Below, piece after piece: positions 1-8,492 of a stretch of DNA of 64,000 nt. Both the position numbers and the translations under genes were made by a program. The stretch spans positions 7,373,752 to 7,437,751 of the forward strand of contig NZ_AP018288.1 in NCBI RefSeq assembly GCF_002368335.1. The letters are read 5' to 3'. The stretch comes from Nostoc sp. NIES-4103 (GTDB taxonomy: Bacteria; Cyanobacteriota; Cyanobacteriia; Cyanobacteriales; Nostocaceae). Numbering within the stretch: the first letter of the stretch is position 1; each line of letters begins with the position of its first letter. The notes beneath the pieces are model-generated. The model was not told where the DNA came from, made no database searches, and saw only the letters and a list, made by a program, of their open reading frames with translations.

Positions 1-2
1 CA

Positions 3-713
3 GTTCTCTATTTCCTCTCTGGTTTAACTTCCACTGAAGAGAATTTTATGATGAAAGCAGGGGCGCAACGCTATGCTGCTGAATACGGCTTGATGTTAGT
101 TGTACCAGATACTAGTCCCCGTAACACTGGTATTCCTGGTGAGGATGATGATTCGGATTTTGGCACAGGTGCAGGCTTTTATGTTGATGCGACAGAACAA
201 CCTTGGCATCAACACTACCAAATGTATAGTTATGTTGTTCAAGAATTACCCGCTTTAATTGCTGCAAATTTCCCCGTACAAATTGATAAACAAGGCATTT
301 TTGGTCATTCAATGGGCGGACATGGGGCGCTAGTTTGTGCGCTGCGAAACCCGCAACTATATAAATCAGTTTCAGCTTTTGCACCTATTGTTGCACCTAT
401 GCGTTGTCCTTGGGGTCAAAAGGTACTCAGCGGCTATTTAGGAAGTAATCAAGAAAGCTGGCGGTTGTATGATGCTAGTGAATTAGTCAAGCAAGCAAAA
501 TATCATAGCCAGATTCTCATTGACCAAGGGACTGCTGATAAATATTTAACCGACCAATTACTACCAGAGGTATTTGCACAAGCTTGTGCAGAGGTTAACC
601 AACCCCTAAATTTACGTTATCAAGAGGGCTACGACCACGGTTATTATTTCATTGCCAGTTTTATTGAAGACCACATACGTTATCATGCGATCGCTTTTGA
701 TAAAAGCAAGTGA
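3..713 (+). CDS. S-formylglutathione hydrolase (5' truncated by window edge)
   Basis: Esterase of the esterase D / FrmB type that hydrolyses S-formylglutathione to formate and glutathione, the last step of glutathione-dependent formaldehyde detoxification in the cytosol. The frame is open from base 3 and reads VLYFLSGLTSTEENF before the first ATG at 48, as in the family core, so the start lies outside the window. The nucleophile serine sits in GHSMGG. The acid is probably the Asp of GTAD and the base the His of YDHGYY, giving a complete alpha/beta-hydrolase triad. The family is about 280 residues long, so roughly 45 are missing. A heptanucleotide tandem repeat follows the stop. Confidence 0.9.
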   Translation, partial: VLYFLSGLTSTEENFMMKAGAQRYAAEYGLMLVVPDTSPRNTGIPGEDDDSDFGTGAGFYVDATEQPWHQHYQMYSYVVQELPALIAANFPVQIDKQGIFGHSMGGHGALVCALRNPQLYKSVSAFAPIVAPMRCPWGQKVLSGYLGSNQESWRLYDASELVKQAKYHSQILIDQGTADKYLTDQLLPEVFAQACAEVNQPLNLRYQEGYDHGYYFIASFIEDHIRYHAIAFDKSK

Positions 714-717
714 AGAT

Positions 718-866
718 GAAAATAATTGGTAATTGGTAATTGGTAATTGGTAATTGGGAATTGGTAATTGGGAATTGGTAATTGGGAATTGGTAATTGGT
801 AATTTGATTTTACTATTAGTCATCACATCTCACTCATCACCCATCACCCATCACCCATTACCTATT
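718..866. repeat. Heptanucleotide tandem repeats (STRR)
   Basis: About a dozen direct copies of the 7-mer GGTAATT, with GGGAATT variants, cover roughly 718-805. A second run based on CCCATCA lies at about 836-862. Such short tandemly repeated repetitive sequences are a known trait of heterocystous cyanobacteria. They separate the hydrolase gene from the convergent PEP-CTERM gene. No coding role is seen. Confidence 0.85.
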
Positions 867-926
867 ACCAAGCAAACCGACTATATCGTAAGTAATTAGC
901 CGAACTTGATATGAAACTGTATCAGC

Positions 927-1619
927 TTAGGCTTTGCTAGTAGCTTTTTGTTGCTGCTTTTTTTGGCGACGCAAACCTACACCAAAACTAGCCACTGTGA
1001 ATAAACCTAAAATAATCGCAGGTTCAGGGACAGCCTTATATTCATAGGTGAAGTTATCCAAAATAAATTGTTCACCTTCGCCAGAATAACCTGCATCAAC
1101 GCCACCATAGGAAGTAAATCTCAAATTGTTAATGCCAAGGAAGTCAAAGTGAACCAGCGTGGGGGATGTACTATCTACAATTACTGTAGTTGAATATTTA
1201 ACTATTTCATCTAAGAAACCCTCTACCAGAATATTTAACCCATCATTCCAAGCTCCTGTGAGATAAGCACTCTTGAAGTCAAACTGCTCAGCTTTACTAT
1301 TTACAGTACTAACTGTGGCAGAGTTTGCATATCCATTAAACGCAATATTTAGTGTTGAAACTGTTCCATAGACATATCCTGATGGGTCATAATCCTCAGC
1401 ACTGGAGTTGAAATAATAAAAATTATCCCAATTGAATCGACCGTAGCCGTTTGGAATGGGATTGTAATATGATTCATCAGCGGTCAAAACAGGAAGATTA
1501 TCAAATGTTAAAATAAGCGCCTGCGCCTGTTCTGGTTGAAGTGTGCCTGCTGCCACAGCAGTAAAAGCTATTACACTACAAGCATTAACTATATTTTTTT
1601 TGACTGCAAATCTAGTCAT
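927..1619 (-). CDS. PEP-CTERM surface protein
   Basis: A 230-residue predicted exported protein. An N-terminal signal peptide (residues 1-35, ending near EQAQA) precedes a beta-rich body of unknown function. The C-terminus has the sorting signal expected for exosortase processing: VPEP, a hydrophobic stretch, then a basic tail RRQKKQQQK. In this class the tail is removed and the protein is anchored at or released from the cell surface. The ATG has a good ribosome binding site (AGGAGT). No exosortase gene is in the window. The promoter and first codons are duplicated at 2952-3075. The substrate or role of the body cannot be told from the sequence. Confidence 0.8.
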   Translation of the reverse strand: MTRFAVKKNIVNACSVIAFTAVAAGTLQPEQAQALILTFDNLPVLTADESYYNPIPNGYGRFNWDNFYYFNSSAEDYDPSGYVYGTVSTLNIAFNGYANSATVSTVNSKAEQFDFKSAYLTGAWNDGLNILVEGFLDEIVKYSTTVIVDSTSPTLVHFDFLGINNLRFTSYGGVDAGYSGEGEQFILDNFTYEYKAVPEPAIILGLFTVASFGVGLRRQKKQQQKATSKA

Positions 1620-1902
1620 TTAAATAACTCCTATAAACCAATTCAGCTGAATAATGGACTTACGTAAATGTGAGATTAATAAGCAGGCACGCCAAAGCTA
1701 AGCGATCGCCTGTTAAAATCTCTGCTATGAGCAGGCAATGTCTAACGACAAGCCCTACAGGTGATGCTCTTTCAAGGGGAGACGCTACGCTTTCTGTCGC
1801 TAAGGCTCTTAAGATCCCCAGTTTCTCTATGCCTACAGCACTTCCTTTGGCTGCCGGTAAAGTCGCCTAATGGAGTGCCTTAGAAACCCGTACACCAGAC
1901 TA

Positions 1903-2166
1903 GCTAACCTGACTTTTCACGTTATCTGGAAAAGTTAACGTGAAACCTAACCCGCTAACCCCCCTGACCCTAATCCCCATTAAATTAGGGCTAAGCCCTA
2001 ATTTAATGGGGGCCCCGAGTTCCCTAGTCGAAAAGGGGTAAAATTAAAAGCCTCTAATGCCACATGCGCTCGTCTGTCGGCAAAGCCGCCCAGCGCAGTG
2101 GCTCCTCCTTGTAGGTGAGAGGAATGGAAGTGGGGTTTTCCAGATCCCGTGAAAAGTCAGACTAGC
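1903..2166. mobile_element. Putative MITE with 19-bp terminal inverted repeats
   Basis: The ends GCTAACCTGACTTTTCACG (1903-1921) and CGTGAAAAGTCAGACTAGC (2148-2166) are inverted repeats matching at 17 of 19 positions. The 264-bp span contains no transposase and includes the palindrome at 1975-2011. A further inner inverted repeat (TTTCACGTTA at 1915-1924, TAACGTGAAA at 1936-1945) overlaps the left end. No clear target duplication is seen, so mobility is only inferred. Confidence 0.4.
1975..2011. repeat. Perfect 18-bp inverted repeat (hairpin)
   Basis: Left arm CCCCATTAAATTAGGGCT at 1975-1992 and its exact complement at 1994-2011 are separated by one base. Transcribed in either direction it would form a long stem. 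No T-run follows it, so it is not a classical terminator. It is more likely a palindromic intergenic repeat. Confidence 0.75.
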
Positions 2167-2557
2167 TCACCACTGCACCTCTATGCTCAGCCTGTCAATA
2201 ACCACTAACAGTGATGCAATAAAGATGCATTTATGTGAGTTTTATTTGTCTAGAAACAGTTTACAGATATTTTTCTTCAAAACAGTAAAAAAAACTTGAG
2301 TTCCACAGACTTTGAAGAACCTGCTTCCATTCCTCTCAATGCCAATTGCTTATGGGGAGCCACTTTGTTGAGCGGCTAAGCTGATTTGTTCCTTCCCCTG
2401 CGTTCCCGTACCTCTAGGGGGGAGCAAGCTACGCAGAGTGGGTCTTTGATGGAGTTGGGTAGGATGTGGCGTGGTTTCCACACCAGATACTTCAAGTCTG
2501 GCGACCGAACGCACTAACTCGCTGCAACGGGGAGAAGCTTAAACAGCTTATTTTTTT

Positions 2558-2688
2558 GTACTGGCGTGACACAACTAAAGTTGTGCAAATAAAGTTCTTG
2601 TAGTGCAGGCTGGACAGTCCACTTTTGGACAGGCAAGACACCCACAAGAGAATCATAATGCAACATTTTAGCTGTGTTACACCGGTAC
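2558..2688. mobile_element. Putative 131-bp element with 16-bp inverted ends
   Basis: GTACTGGCGTGACACA (2558-2573) and TGTGTTACACCGGTAC (2673-2688) are inverted repeats matching at 13 of 16 positions. A small hairpin, CACAAC-TAAA-GTTGTG, lies just inside the left end. No open frame and no target duplication are apparent. It may be a relic of insertion-sequence ends. Confidence 0.35.
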
Positions 2689-2742
2689 TAGCATGACCTG
2701 ACTAGGGACTTCCAAATAAAAAATAATCATCAATCTAAATCT

Positions 2743-2887
2743 ACGTGAGTTCGACAGGTGCTGTTTTGACCTCTCCCCCGGCCCCTCTCCTACAAGGAGA
2801 GGGGAGTAAAACCGTGATTTTTTTGTTCCTCCTCCCTCGCCTTTGAGGAGAGGGAGGCCGGGAGGGAGAGGTTCATCGAACTCACGT
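2743..2887. mobile_element. MITE, ACGTGAGTTCGA family, copy 1
   Basis: A 145-bp element with perfect 12-bp terminal inverted repeats, ACGTGAGTTCGA and TCGAACTCACGT. It is flanked on both sides by the direct repeat TAAATCT (2736-2742 and 2888-2894), the footprint of a 7-bp target duplication. The interior is C-rich then G-rich and can fold into two hairpins around CCTCTCC-TACAA-GGAGAGG. A closely similar element of the same length lies at 48707-48851. Shorter or divergent relatives are at 52240-52392 and 18340. It interrupts the decayed PEP-CTERM copy. Confidence 0.75.
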
Positions 2888-2954
2888 TAAATCTAGTTAA
2901 AGTTGCTCCAGAAAAAGCCGTCAGTAAATTATCTATGACTGCAAATCTAGTCAT
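2790..2954 (-). pseudogene. Truncated duplicate of the PEP-CTERM gene 5' end
   Basis: The frame starts MTRFAV, identical to the first six residues of the intact gene at 927-1619, and has the same kind of ribosome binding site (AGGAGT). After about 22 codons it runs into the MITE at 2743-2887 and ends inside it after 54 codons. The upstream 120 bp also match the upstream region of the intact gene. I read this as a decayed duplicate cut by the MITE, not a working gene. Confidence 0.6.
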
Positions 2955-3413
2955 GAGAAAAACTCCTGTAAACCGATTCAGCTTAACAATGGGCTTACGT
3001 AAATGTGAGATTAAAGAACTGAACAGCACTCCAGAACAAAGCGATCGCCTGTTAAAACCTCTGATATAGGCAAGCGATCGCTTAGCCAATCAATACTCAC
3101 TAACAGCGAAGCGACACAGATGAATTAAATTACTAATCTCTTTTACGTATTTGATTGTCGTAGGGATAGTTATGCTTTTTTCGTAAATCCAAGTGTTAAT
3201 ATCGCTGAAAAAACGAGTATTCTCAATAACTAATTCCTTAACTTCATCATAAATTTAAACTATAGATTTTATCGATAATGATCAAAATAGGACTATGATA
3301 TAGATATCATAGGGGTTTAACATGCTCAAATGGTTATATGCTTATATAACATTTATGTGAGTTTTATTTTGCTAGAAATAATTTATAGATTTTTTTCTTA
3401 AAAGAGATAAAAA

Positions 3414-3434
3414 AAGGTGGGCATTGCCCACCTT
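3414..3434 (-). terminator. Rho-independent terminator of the 3462-3983 gene
   Basis: The inverted repeat AAGGTGGGC / GCCCACCTT has a 3-base loop. On the minus strand it is followed by a run of T (A-run at 3407-3415 on the plus strand). It lies 28 bp past the stop codon of the minus-strand gene. Confidence 0.8.
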
Positions 3435-3461
3435 GATGCCTTGGCTCTCTGAATTCAAAAC

Positions 3462-3983
3462 TTACTTACGACCACTCAACCACTTAGCTGCGGCAATACC
3501 AATGATACCGGCTACTATGGGATTGCTGAGAAACTTGAGAATTCCTGGTTGTTCCGCTAGCACCTCGCGGAAGATGTCGGGGTGGTTGTGATAGGCGAAA
3601 GACGCAAGTTTGCTCACATCATCAGCATTCATCCGGTTAGCATGGTGAGTAGAAAGACTTAGCTGTTGTTCTAGATGTCGTTCGTCCAATCCTCTGGATT
3701 TAAAGTGTTTGAAAAAGACCCGTGCGACATCATCTCGTTCATTTGGTTTAATTTGAGCGATCGCTTTTTGTAGTTCAGGTTCCATTTGGCTGGTAGGAAT
3801 CTGTTCTGGATGTAAAGTCCTACCAAATAACTGACGCCTTTGATCTGGGGTTGTCCGTTGGGCAAAATCGTCGAATGTCTCATATTGAGTACCAGAATCG
3901 GCTGGTGTATCACCTAGGGATTCAACATTTCCCTCAGCCAAATCTTTCATTATTTCCCGTCTGTATTGTTCGCTGCTTGTCAC
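3462..3983 (-). CDS. Conserved hypothetical protein with C-terminal hydrophobic segment
   Basis: I do not recognise a named family. The product is mostly charged and helical. It carries the motif NRMNADDVSKLASFAYHNHP around two thirds of its length and ends with a glycine- and alanine-rich hydrophobic helix (PIVAGIIGIAAAKWLSGRK), suggesting membrane association. I chose the GTG at 3983 because AAGGAGAT lies 7 bases upstream. The frame extends to a GTG at 4022, adding 13 residues, but that start has only a weak site. A terminator follows the stop. Confidence 0.65.
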   Translation of the reverse strand: MTSSEQYRREIMKDLAEGNVESLGDTPADSGTQYETFDDFAQRTTPDQRRQLFGRTLHPEQIPTSQMEPELQKAIAQIKPNERDDVARVFFKHFKSRGLDERHLEQQLSLSTHHANRMNADDVSKLASFAYHNHPDIFREVLAEQPGILKFLSNPIVAGIIGIAAAKWLSGRK

Positions 3984-4112
3984 TTTACTTATCTCCTTCT
4001 TTATGTCAGATTTTTCGATCACCTGACTATGGCTATATTCAATTCACATTGACTGCTGAAGTAACTTTGTATTTCATACTTCCGGCTAACGTTGACATTG
4101 CAAATTCAGCTA

Positions 4113-4550
4113 TTAAGTGTACTGAATTTGATTACTTTGAATGTCATATTTAGCAGTCAAGATCAATTTTTTATCAGGGCCGTAAACTAAAACAGTTAAG
4201 TCTTGATTGGGAAAGTTTTTGCGAAAACCTTGTGCTAAGGATTTTGCTAAGGTTTTCACTTCATTAGGACGAACCTGATTAGAAATAACAACACCTAATT
4301 TGTTGTTATCACGCACATATGCGTCCTTAATTAAACCTTTCGATGTTTGCACAACCCAGGTTCCAAAATTTTGTCCTGCGTCGGTGTTACCTCGCTCCAA
4401 CTCTGAATAAGTTACATTTTGACCAATTGCTGGTGGAGCAGTTGTGCGCTCGGCTGTCAAAGTATTGCCACCACAAGCGGTAGAAACCATGAGTACTACA
4501 ACTAATATAAAAGCTGTCGCAATTTTGCGAATCTGCTGAAGCAGAAACAT
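4113..4550 (-). CDS. Hypothetical lipoprotein
   Basis: A 145-residue predicted lipoprotein of unknown role. Residues 1-26 form a signal peptide ending in a lipobox (VSTAC), so the mature protein should begin with lipidated Cys26 followed by GG. The rest (about 120 residues) has alternating strands and helices and includes NQVRPNEVKTLAKSLAQGF. The start is supported by GAGGAGG upstream. It is divergent from nothing close and lies between two other small minus-strand genes. Confidence 0.65.
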   Translation of the reverse strand: MFLLQQIRKIATAFILVVVLMVSTACGGNTLTAERTTAPPAIGQNVTYSELERGNTDAGQNFGTWVVQTSKGLIKDAYVRDNNKLGVVISNQVRPNEVKTLAKSLAQGFRKNFPNQDLTVLVYGPDKKLILTAKYDIQSNQIQYT

Positions 4551-4736
4551 TTTTTCGCCTCCTCGAATGAAATAGTTAGAAATAGTTAATTGAATTTAAT
4601 TAATTCTGATCACCTAACACTGTGATGGGCAAATATATAATTGAAATAAAAAAATAAAAGATTATTTTTTTATATTCATCTACAATCACGAAATCGTGAA
4701 ATCAACTATCTCTGTATTAATCACAAATAAATAAGA
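4551..4736. other. AT-rich intergenic region upstream of the lipoprotein gene
   Basis: Very AT-rich sequence, likely holding the promoter of the minus-strand lipoprotein gene. A palindrome TCACGA-AA-TCGTGA at 4686-4699 could be an operator, but nothing supports a specific regulator. No gene is seen here. Confidence 0.35.
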
Positions 4737-4776
4737 AACCCCTATCTACCTTTAGTAAAAGGCTAGAAAAGGGGTT
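4737..4776 (-). terminator. Possible terminator after the CsbD-like gene
   Basis: Nested inverted repeats AACCCCT / AAGGGGTT and CCTTT / AAAGG form an imperfect stem about 85 bp past the stop codon of the csbD-like gene on the minus strand. There is only a short T-run, so confidence is moderate. Confidence 0.4.
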
Positions 4777-4860
4777 GAGCCTAATCACTTCTTGTTGCAA
4801 AATGAGACATTCCCCAGTTATGCCCCTACAAATTTTGCAATGAATAAGAGAGCAAATGTT

Positions 4861-5043
4861 TTAATCAACCTTTTTCTTGATGTTATCTTTTACATCTTCA
4901 ATGCCGTGACGTACTTCGCTTTCAGCTTGTTTAGCTTTACCTTCAGCTTTATCTTCTGGATCTCCAGTAACATTTCCTAAAGCTTCTTGAGCTTTACCTT
5001 CAATATTTTTACCAGCAGCTTTAGCACGATCTTCTAAACTCAT
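4861..5043 (-). CDS. CsbD-like stress protein
   Basis: A 60-residue, highly charged protein with the CsbD-family pattern: repeated K-G-K-A units (NIEGKAQEALGNVTGD, KAEGKAKQAES) and an amphipathic C-terminal helix. CsbD proteins are small general-stress proteins with no known enzymatic activity. The family is usually 60-70 residues, so this is full length. The ATG has the ribosome binding site TAGGAG 6 bases upstream. Confidence 0.85.
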   Translation of the reverse strand: MSLEDRAKAAGKNIEGKAQEALGNVTGDPEDKAEGKAKQAESEVRHGIEDVKDNIKKKVD

Positions 5044-5330
5044 TTTTCTACTCCTAAATATTATAGAAAGTGAATTTTTCCCAAAGGGTTCAATTAATTT
5101 TGAAATCCTTTGTTATTACCCTTACAATCTAGCTTAAATCTTTTGTTAAAGCCTTCTGCCACAAGATATATTAGTAATCTATGTAAAAAGTAAGAGAAAA
5201 TCAGCCAATTAGATATTTCTTTGGAAAGCTTGTTATGCTTCTAAATTGCGTAGTTATGTGTTAAAACTTGATTTCTGTTTTAAAAATACGGGTGATACCA
5301 ATTTTCATAATTTTGGCGATATATGGATTG

Positions 5331-5364
5331 ACAGTAGGGGCGTACAGCTGTATGCCCCTACTGT
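5331..5364. repeat. 34-bp near-perfect palindrome
   Basis: The arms ACAGTAGGGGC and GCCCCTACTGT are exact complements around the centre TACAGCTGTA, with one mismatched pair in the whole 34 bp. It lies between the CsbD-like gene and the repeat protein. It is probably a dispersed palindromic repeat and no gene is nearby to be terminated by it. Confidence 0.65.
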
Positions 5365-5432
5365 TGCTAATGACAAATAACAGTCTTCAAGAGTGAATCT
5401 GTAAGTTCAATACATACATCCTTCAAATAAAA

Positions 5433-5459
5433 AACCCAGTTTCGCCAAGAAACTGGGTT
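5433..5459 (-). terminator. Rho-independent terminator of the 5488-5955 gene
   Basis: AACCCAGTTTC and GAAACTGGGTT form a perfect 11-bp stem with a 5-base loop. On the minus strand it continues into a T-run (A-run at 5429-5434). It is 28 bp past the stop of the upstream gene. Confidence 0.85.
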
Positions 5460-5487
5460 ATTAGATTTGTGTTGTTTATTTTTTGAT

Positions 5488-5955
5488 CTAGTCTAGAAAA
5501 CCCATTAGATTCGCAGAATCATCTATATTATTTGATGCCACTGGACGGTTACCCATTACAGAGTAGCTTTCAGCAATTACCAATGAACTTGACCCTATTG
5601 GACGAATCCCGGATAGGTTCATACTGTCCACAACTTGGAAGGTGTTGGCTCCTATTGGACGAATTCCCATAGAATTAAAGGTCTCAATTACTTGCAAATT
5701 GCTAGCACTGATAGGACGTACTCCAGCAATTGAGACTGTCTCTGCAACTTGCAAGTCACTGCTAGCAATGGGACGTACTCCAGCAATGACGATTGTTCCA
5801 CTACCTTCTTGCACTGGCGCATCAGTACTTTGGTCGATTTGGTCTTTATTTGAGCTAGAACCCTGGTTATTTTCAACTTCCACTGTTGTTTCCCCTTTTA
5901 ATTTGGCGCGTCTTTGCCGTGGACTGATTGCTTTGCCGGTGCTGCTAATGGCCAT
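5488..5955 (-). CDS. Hypothetical protein with tandem GxRPI repeats
   Basis: A protein of about 155 residues and unknown function. The first 50 residues are basic and polar (RQRRAKLKGE). The rest holds five tandem units of about 20 residues of the form (A/S)(G/N)(V/I/N)RPI followed by a short polar linker and a hydrophobic-rich strand. I chose the ATG at 5955 because AAAGGTG lies upstream and the product starts MAISSTGKAI. The frame stays open to 6078 but that extension has no good start signal. The repeat pattern suggests a solenoid or binding scaffold. That is inference. A strong terminator follows. Confidence 0.65.
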   Translation of the reverse strand: MAISSTGKAISPRQRRAKLKGETTVEVENNQGSSSNKDQIDQSTDAPVQEGSGTIVIAGVRPIASSDLQVAETVSIAGVRPISASNLQVIETFNSMGIRPIGANTFQVVDSMNLSGIRPIGSSSLVIAESYSVMGNRPVASNNIDDSANLMGFLD

Positions 5956-6203
5956 AACTAAACACCTTTGTTTTATTAACTGAATTTTACAATAATTAAG
6001 GAAAAATGAAGTTTTTCCTATACATGAAAGTTTAACCTTAAATAACCTTGCATAGGTATAAATATCTTCAAAATTCACACATAAGTAAATTAAAATTGTA
6101 AAATATTATAAAGTAATGTTGCTATTTATGGGTTTTGCCATCTGCACTCACTGAGTACAGATTGGTATCGTTAACATGAGATAGGGTATTTCAGCGAAAC
6201 TGT

Positions 6204-8201
6204 ATGACAGAATTTTGTCTTCAAGCTCCCTTTGAACCCACAGGCGATCAACCACAAGCGATCGCACAACTAGCCGCTAGTATCCAAGCAAAGAACCGTT
6301 ACCAAACGTTACTGGGAGCTACGGGAACAGGTAAGACATTTTCCATAGCAGCAGTAATTGAGAAAGTGGGGAAACCAACTTTAGTGTTGGCGCACAATAA
6401 AACCCTAGCTGCACAACTTTGTAACGAGTTGCGAGAGTTCTTTCCCAAAAACGCAGTTGAGTATTTTGTCAGCTACTACGATTATTATCAGCCAGAAGCG
6501 TACATTCCAGTTAGCGATACTTATATTGAAAAAACAGCTTCGATTAATGATGAAATAGATATGTTGCGGCATTCAGCGACGCGATCGCTTTTTGAACGTC
6601 GTGATGTCATAGTTGTGGCTTCCATTAGCTGCATCTACGGTTTAGGAACTCCCGCAGAATACCTCAAAGCCGCCATACCGTTGCAAATAGGTATGGAAGT
6701 CAATCAACGCCAAGTCTTACGAGATTTGACATCTGTGCAGTATAGCCGCAACGATGTAGAAATGGGTCGGGGACGTTTTCGTGTCCGGGGTGATGTGTTA
6801 GAAATTGGCCCAGCATACGAAGACAGAATTATTCGTGTAGAATTTTTTGGTGATGAAATTGACGCGATTCGCTATATTGACCCTGTAACTGGTGAAATTC
6901 TCAACAGTTTGGAAGCAGTGCATATCTATCCGGCGCGTCACTTCGTCACTCCCGAAGAAAGGTTAGAAGAAGCTTGTAATGACATTGCAGCCGAATTAAA
7001 ACAGCGAAAAGCAGAATTAGAAGCAGTGGGTAAATTAATAGAAGCACAACGCATAGATCAGCGGACACGCTACGACTTAGAAATGTTGCGGGAGGTGGGT
7101 TACTGCAACGGCGTAGAAAACTATTCTCGTCACTTAGCAGGAAGACAAGCAGGAGAACCACCAGAATGTTTAATAGATTATTTCCCTAAAGATTGGTTGT
7201 TAGTTATAGATGAATCTCACGTTACCGTACCACAAATTCGTGGTATGTATAACGGTGATCAAGCCAGAAAGAAAGTTTTAATTGAGCATGGATTTCGCCT
7301 TCCCAGTGCTGCTGATAACCGTCCTTTAAAAGCAGAAGAATTCTGGCAAAAAGTGAATCAATGTATTTTCGTTTCGGCGACACCAGGAAATTGGGAATTA
7401 GAAGTTTCTGAAGAGCATGTTGTTGAGCAAGTAATTAGACCAACTGGCGTAGTTGATCCAGAAATTTTTGTCCGTCCTACAGAAGGACAAATTGATGATT
7501 TATTAGGAGAAATTAAAGATAGAGTTGACCGCCACGAACGAGTGCTAATTACCACATTAACAAAGCGCATGGCGGAAGATTTAACCGAGTATTTGCAAGA
7601 TAATAGTATTCGGGTACGGTATTTGCATTCAGAAATTAATTCCATTGAACGCATTGAAATTTTGCAAGAATTGCGCGAGGGAAACTTTGATGTTTTAGTG
7701 GGAGTAAACTTGTTGCGAGAAGGTTTGGATTTACCGGAAGTTTCCTTAGTGGCAATTATGGATGCGGATAAAGAAGGGTTCTTGCGGGCTGAACGTTCTT
7801 TAATTCAAACTATTGGTAGAGCAGCACGTCACGTGAGAGGACAAGCAATTTTATATGCTGATAATCTGACTGATAGTATGATTAAAGCCATTGATGAAAC
7901 AGATAGACGGCGTGGAATTCAGATAGCATACAACAAGATGCATGGCATTACACCGCAACCGATTGTTAAAAGGTCGAGTAATGCGATTTTATCTTTCTTA
8001 GAAGTATCCCGGCGGTTGAATGCAACTGATTTGAAAACCGTAGATGAACATATAGACGAATTGCCATTAGAAGAGATTCCTGGGTTGATTGGTAAGCTAG
8101 AAGAACAGATGAGAGAAGCGGCGAAGAAACTCGAATTTGAAGAGGCTGCAAAATTCCGCGATCGCATTAAGCATCTGCGGGATAAAATGCTGGGACATTA
8201 A
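6204..8201 (+). CDS. uvrB: Excinuclease ABC subunit B
   Basis: UvrB, the damage-verifying subunit of UvrABC nucleotide excision repair. It is loaded by UvrA and recruits UvrC for incision, in the cytosol. The 665 residues are full family length. Visible parts are Walker A GATGTGKT (residues 38-45), the beta-hairpin region YYDYYQPEAYIP near residue 92, helicase motifs including LLVIDESH and GVNLLREGLDLPEV, QTIGRAARH, and a C-terminal UVR domain (EFEEAAKFRDRI). The start at MTEFCLQAPFEPTGDQP fits the family. uvrA and uvrC are not nearby, so it is probably a single transcription unit. Confidence 0.97.
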   Translation: MTEFCLQAPFEPTGDQPQAIAQLAASIQAKNRYQTLLGATGTGKTFSIAAVIEKVGKPTLVLAHNKTLAAQLCNELREFFPKNAVEYFVSYYDYYQPEAYIPVSDTYIEKTASINDEIDMLRHSATRSLFERRDVIVVASISCIYGLGTPAEYLKAAIPLQIGMEVNQRQVLRDLTSVQYSRNDVEMGRGRFRVRGDVLEIGPAYEDRIIRVEFFGDEIDAIRYIDPVTGEILNSLEAVHIYPARHFVTPEERLEEACNDIAAELKQRKAELEAVGKLIEAQRIDQRTRYDLEMLREVGYCNGVENYSRHLAGRQAGEPPECLIDYFPKDWLLVIDESHVTVPQIRGMYNGDQARKKVLIEHGFRLPSAADNRPLKAEEFWQKVNQCIFVSATPGNWELEVSEEHVVEQVIRPTGVVDPEIFVRPTEGQIDDLLGEIKDRVDRHERVLITTLTKRMAEDLTEYLQDNSIRVRYLHSEINSIERIEILQELREGNFDVLVGVNLLREGLDLPEVSLVAIMDADKEGFLRAERSLIQTIGRAARHVRGQAILYADNLTDSMIKAIDETDRRRGIQIAYNKMHGITPQPIVKRSSNAILSFLEVSRRLNATDLKTVDEHIDELPLEEIPGLIGKLEEQMREAAKKLEFEEAAKFRDRIKHLRDKMLGH

Positions 8202-8203
8202 AA

Positions 8204-8237
8204 TAATTCGTAATTCGTAATTCGTAATTCGTAATTA
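8204..8237. repeat. Heptanucleotide repeat AATTCGT
   Basis: About four and a half direct copies of AATTCGT directly after the uvrB stop. It is the same class of short tandem repeat seen elsewhere in the window. Confidence 0.8.
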
Positions 8238-8238
8238 A

Positions 8239-8385
8239 GTTTTGTGGCGGTATTTAAATGTGTATCGTCTCCCTAGTCCAGACGGCTATCATAGTGAGAG
8301 TATCCTTGCAGAGGATGTGACAATTTCACCTTTAGCTTTTGATGATTGTGCGATCGTGATTCGGGAATTATTGCGGAAAGTCTAG
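8239..8385 (+). pseudogene. Uma2-like endonuclease C-terminal remnant
   Basis: An open frame without a proper start reads VLWRYLNVYRLPSPDGYHS and continues to a TAG at 8383. The pattern YRLPSPDGY followed by ISPLAFDD near the end resembles the C-terminus of cyanobacterial Uma2/DUF820 proteins, which are PD-(D/E)XK nuclease-like and about 190 residues long. Only about 45 residues remain and the catalytic core is gone. The family call is tentative. Confidence 0.4.
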
Positions 8386-8492
8386 GAAGCGATGAAACAT
8401 GAATTACGGTCATAATTTGAAGAATAATCAAGTAGAACTATTTTTGAGCAGATGTTATAACTGGGAAAGTTGAATATAGTATAAAGCTTAAT

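Larger units (their letters stand above)
1620..3413. other. 1.8-kb intergenic repeat graveyard
   Basis: This stretch holds no intact gene. It contains the upstream region of the PEP-CTERM gene, a 37-bp near-perfect palindrome, three elements bounded by inverted repeats (about 1903-2166, 2558-2688, 2743-2887), and a second, decayed copy of the PEP-CTERM 5' region. Segments near 1620-1740 and 2955-3075 are homologous, as are 2227-2296 and 3349-3416. The order of the two pairs is the same, which fits a decayed tandem duplication of about 1.1-1.3 kb. Confidence 0.7.

Noticed and set aside
1670..1870. 66-codon plus-strand frame
   Set aside because: It lies in the duplicated upstream region of the PEP-CTERM gene and in repeat DNA. 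No start signal.
1975..2011. Palindrome as a terminator of a neighbouring gene
   Set aside because: No gene ends within 800 bp on either strand and no T-run follows the stem.
4792..4980. 62-codon hydrophobic frame antisense to the CsbD-like gene
   Set aside because: It is a mirror of the Lys/Glu-rich CsbD codons, which read as Phe/Leu/Ser on the other strand.
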